This document shows, piece by piece, positions 60,031-64,000 of a DNA stretch of 64,000 nt. The translations under genes were made by a program, and so were the position numbers. Below the pieces are notes generated by a model. The model was not told where the DNA came from, did no database searches, and worked only from the letters and a program-made list of their open reading frames with translations. Position 1 is the stretch's first letter. Every line of letters starts with the position of its first letter. The DNA is from Mesodorylaimus sp. YZB2_4 (lineage: Eukaryota; Nematoda; Enoplea; Dorylaimida; Dorylaimidae): NCBI GenBank assembly GCA_030248295.1, contig JASANH010001223.1, positions 175,092 through 239,091 of the forward strand. Reading direction: 5' to 3'.

Positions 60031-60529
60031 CAAGTTCAAGTAACTGACTGGAAAAGCTTTTTAAGATCAATGATGTGTAAATTCAAAAATGTTTTCAATA
60101 AACTGATTGAAATTGAAGAAACCCTTTTCCATATAGGCTGCTTTTTAACATGGACCTCGCCTAGCTTTTGAGTCCTTCAATCGGCGATAACAGAAAATGA
60201 CAAAGAGCAACAGTGCTCGAAAAGATGTGGCAAGTTTTCTCTACGGTATGTGTGAACCAAAACTCAAAAGGATCCATTTTTTACGACCATTTAGGGCTTT
60301 TTTTAAGGATGAAAATATATTGCTCCAACACGCGATCACGATAACTCGAACCAGCATTTTGCCTAGCTGCGTTTCGTTTCTCTTGGAGATCTGCACGAAC
60401 ATTCACAAAGAGATCACAAATTTCAAGGAAATTCAAAACCTGAATTTAAGTGGTTCTAAAAAGATTCAGTTACAGTTAAATTTAGTTTTTGCGAGGAGAT
60501 TCAGTTTCAGTTTCAGTTAGATTTGAACC

Positions 60530-60535
60530 TTTATT
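60530..60535 (-). terminator. polyadenylation signal for the M60 copy at 60651-63534
   Basis: AATAAA on the minus strand (TTTATT on plus), about 115 nt after the stop codon. Confidence 0.5.
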
Positions 60536-60650
60536 TCAGCAAAGCAAACTCTAACCAGGCAAACATAACATTTAGGAACTTAGCTTAGGATGCAAAAGAT
60601 ATGTTTTTATGGAGGATGCGGACTCTGCACAAAAATAAAGTGTTTCCGTA

Positions 60651-63534
60651 TCACTCGAGGTTCAAGGTACTGAAGTCAGGGATTGCGTAATCAGGTTTCG
60701 TCGAGTTCGGGTACCAGCCTAGTGGAGCGCCGACTGGGATTTCGACATCGATCAAGTTGACGTCGGGTTTGTTGTATCCCTTTCCTGCCACACGTTGTTT
60801 GACAGCATCAGTGAGTGGGATTTTGTAATCGTCGAAATGTTTGGTCAGGTCGACCTGCAGGACATCGCTCAGCATCTCGTACGTGGCGTCCAACTTTCCT
60901 TGCTCGTCCCCTCGGCACACAGGATCGCTCTGATTCACAAATCTCTCCCGAAACCGTCTGCTCAGTTCACGATGCGCCCAAAACCCGTAAGTTTTAAAAA
61001 TTTGCACCCAAAACATCAACATTTCGAAGTTGCCTAATTCAAAATAATCGTTACCAGCGGCCAGTTTTGGTTTTAGGTTTTTTAATTCCATATTAAAGTC
61101 TGCGAAATTTTCTGAATGGGTATTATCGGTGAAATAAGCGAAGATGAAAGCGCTAAAAATTTCGTTTGTAGCTTCGGCGCCAAATAGGTTAGAAAAGCAG
61201 TTCGATTGCAAATTGTGACCGAATTCATGGGTGAAGTCATGTAAACTAAAATGAACAGTTTTGTGCGAGGAGTGAACAGAGAATTCGCCCACTGATTAAA
61301 CTCATCTAAGTGACTGGAAGAAGTGAGCTGCGGGAGCCGATCCCATATTCAGAAAGCTTTAACTACTCGCACGCCAAAATTTACTATATAAAAGCTTTTG
61401 AATCTTACCGTTCATCTTTAAAAACTCTGATCGCCATGTCCCCATCAAATCTGAACCAACCCATAATAACAGGATTCCCCGCATACAGGGCATAATAAGT
61501 GGAATCCCGCATCCACCAGTATCGACCTTCAGGAACAGCGTGCACTGTTCGTGATTCGGCATCGAAGTCGTAACCGTTGAGTAAAAAGGCGTTTTTCAAA
61601 AGTAAGTCATGCTTTTTTACCGCGTTTTCGACTTCTTTAAATGTACAATTCAAATATGGTTTTTTTAAGTCTAGCCAGCTGATGTGCTCGCCCTGTGCAA
61701 ACATCCAACCTGGTTCGTATTGCAGCTCCCTTTTCCATTCTTCATCAGTCATTCCGAGAGTGAATGTTGTCATCGGCACTGCGTTATCGATGCTCAATGC
61801 AACTTCGCCCGAGCTTGTGCCAATTACTTCCAAACTGATGGGCCCTCCGTAGGGGGACCAAATTTTGGTAATGCCTGGATGCAGTACACTTTCCACTTTC
61901 ACGTTCTGAGGGCGATACCACGAGGTAGCCCAGTATGCGTGTTGAAGAAAAATTTTCGCCTTAATAACAACTTTATCGTAATCATAGTCATCAATTTCGA
62001 TCGTGACGTATTCTCCAGGCTTAGCGTACATTCCAGTTGGAACTAGATTAATAGTTGGATCATCGTCGTATCCAGTGCCACCAGGTTTGATTGAGAGGTC
62101 GATGGACATTGATCTTTTTTTTATATTCCTTGAAGTCGTAAGTGATTGGAAACCAGCCATCAATATTTTTGCACCAACGCTGCTCTGAACACCAAGTCTG
62201 ATTGTAAATAATTTTTGGATACATGGATTTTCTCATTATCTGATCATAGAATCCAGCTTGGTATTGTTCGATGCGCGGATCATCTTCGAAGACGGGATAG
62301 ACGAATGAAGTGTTTCGAACTGGGGCGGCATCTTGTTCAACCACTGACGTCCAGCCCTAGCGTTTTGAGCTAATCTTTGCTTTTGGGTCGCCACCTCGGA
62401 GCAGCTTATTGTTTCGACCTAGATCCACGTTAAGAAATGAACCACTCCCTGTTCCATACAGGTCGAACCGGTTGTATCCGTATTTAACAAGTTTGATCTT
62501 TTGCTGATAGGCGTTTTCTCCACCGCAAGGGTCTAGCCGGGCATAGGGATAATCAGAATGAATGGAAATACATTGCGTCTCATTGCTTTTTAGACGAATT
62601 CTCGCAATGTCATTTTCGATAGTTGCAACAAATATCTGATTGGGGTTTTTCGAGCATGTGGCCATATAAAAATCGCCAGCATTGCGACGCACGCCAGTCT
62701 CGTCAATTATGCTTGATGTGGTGGCTGCCAAGCACAGGGCTTGACCGTAATTGTACATGGCTTCGTATGAAAATAATGAATCGCCATCCCGATGTTGGCA
62801 ACGACCTAAACCATAAAGTGGAATACCCAAACCTTAGGTCTTATTCAGTTTTTTCCTTCTTTGAATTTGCCCAGGCACTCAGAGCCCAGGTGCTACTGAA
62901 TGATTGGTTAGACGTAGGAGCACGCAGCTTTCCTAGCTGGTAGATGGTAGATGTTTCCTAGCTGGAGCAAATTTCACTCTCATCTTGCCAGTGCCTGCAA
63001 CGACTGACAAGTGTAAGAAGGCTGGGCTTCAGATTCATCTTTTATTCCTGGGCTTCAATGCTGGTGTTTGTCTCAAACCAACGGCAGGACTTTCAGCCTT
63101 CAGTACCAATCAGAGGGCGAGTCACCTCGATCATGGAGACTACTAAATGAGTAAGGAGTTTTAAATGGCGTGACGATTTTAAATTTTGATGATCACTTTT
63201 TGACGGTTCAGTCTTGACTTCTTTGCTTCCTTCTTTTTATTTATATTGCTTCTCATGCACCATGTCATGAGAGTAGGCCATAGCCGTTCAGCATTAGAAG
63301 ACAACAACAACATATTCTTCATGCAGGTTGTTTTTTGGCCAAAGAAAACGATGTAAGAGAGCCTTTAATGCTTTCTCTCCTTTTCCCATTTGTGCCCTTG
63401 GCGGTTTCCTTTTCGAAAGCGAGGAACTGACCACACCCCATAATTTTTGGTGATCCCACACCTAAGTGCTTACCAGCATTGAATAATGCGATCAGAGTAG
63501 CCAGCGGCAGGATTATTGTTATCCCTTGAACCAT
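60651..63534 (-). pseudogene. M60 metallopeptidase copy with one stop and one frameshift
   Basis: Exon 1 (63534-63474) is a signal peptide (MVQGITIILPLATLIALF). Exon 2 (62805-61409) holds the lectin-like part (GQALCLAATTSS, CSKNPNQIF, YPYARLDPCGG) and the M60 N-terminal module. Exon 3 (61245-60651) has HEFGHN and the presumed third ligand Glu in GAEATNEIF, then RRFRERFV, CRGDEQGKLDATYEML and VEIPVGAPLGWYPN. Exon 2 has a TAG at 62359-62357 and a one-base excess in an A8 run near 62117-62124. Everything else, including splice sites and a poly-A signal, looks sound. Either this is a young pseudogene or one or both lesions are assembly errors. It is a close paralog of the pseudogene at 54-56.7 kb. 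Confidence 0.8.
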
Positions 63535-64000
63535 TGGGAGATTACGTCCAATATGCTGAAACTGAAAATAACCCTAGTTTTATCCAAGCTTCACTGCTTT
63601 AATATTTTAGTAATAGTTTAATACTGACAATGAGCAAAAATCAAGATTATTTGCAAGCCATGTTTAATGCCATCCTGCGTGACCTGAATAGCATACTGAT
63701 TTCGATCATTAGCAAAGCCAAGGACCTTCACAGCTAATGAGCGAGTCCGGTGAAACCTTTTGTAGCAGCTGGCACTTTGCCTTTGATTAGGCCTTAACTG
63801 ACGAAAAGATCATCTCCATTTTCCCCCCGCCTATCAAGCATATAGGGCGTTGATTAGAATGTCCCAGAATTGAGGGTACAGCCATGCATCGAGCAGAAGA
63901 CCTCACTCCGACCTTTCAACTCTAATATCCAAGCGCAATGCTGCCAGATGCCACCAGAGCAGTGAACCTAAGCTGCCTTATTCAGGGGAATAAGGCTGCT
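63535..64000. other. upstream flank of the minus-strand M60 copy
   Basis: No gene seen. A TATA-like GGATAAAAC (minus strand, about 63584-63576) lies about 45 nt before the ATG. Confidence 0.3.

Overview
The window is eukaryotic nuclear DNA. Its genes have short exons, GT..AG introns from about 50 nt to more than 2 kb, T-rich acceptors ending in TTTCAG or TTTAG, AATAAA signals, and many decayed mobile elements. The splice sites, a peritrophin-type chitin-binding protein and dense GATAAG clusters suggest an ecdysozoan invertebrate, most likely a nematode or a relative such as a tardigrade. The sequence alone does not settle the species.

Layout. At 2-14.6 kb lie three related tetraspanin genes: a 5' part at 2.1-2.3 kb (-), a complete six-exon gene at 8.4-10.6 kb (+), and a complete six-exon gene at 12.1-14.5 kb (-) with a collagen-like tail. 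They sit among tRNA-like SINE copies, a LINE 3' end and short repeats. At 15.3-17.4 kb (-) is a six-exon secreted protein with two peritrophin-like chitin-binding modules. At 19.2-21.4 kb (-) a kish-B/TMEM167B gene is followed after only 11 nt by a UPF0390/L10K-type gene; the kish intron carries a foldback repeat and a G-poor tract. At 23.9-36.9 kb (+) a nine-exon gene encodes a long, mostly disordered protein with weak similarity to the N-terminal half of supervillin. Its last exon and its GATAAG-rich flank are duplicated at 47.9-48.8 kb.

The right part (38-63.5 kb) is a family of secreted M60 (enhancin-like) zinc metallopeptidases with an N-terminal beta-trefoil lectin-like region. One copy is uninterrupted (41.6-46.5 kb, +). 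Two copies keep the exon plan but carry stops and frameshifts (54.1-56.7 kb and 60.7-63.5 kb, -), and three are only 3'-exon fragments (38.1, 47.2 and 59.1 kb). A LINE 3' end lies within one fragment. Foldback and MITE-like elements fill the spaces.

The secreted and membrane products (tetraspanins, chitin-binding protein, M60 peptidases with signal-peptide exons) would fit a surface or gut function, but that is inference. Exon coordinates were derived by hand from splice signals, reading phase and comparison between paralogs in the window.
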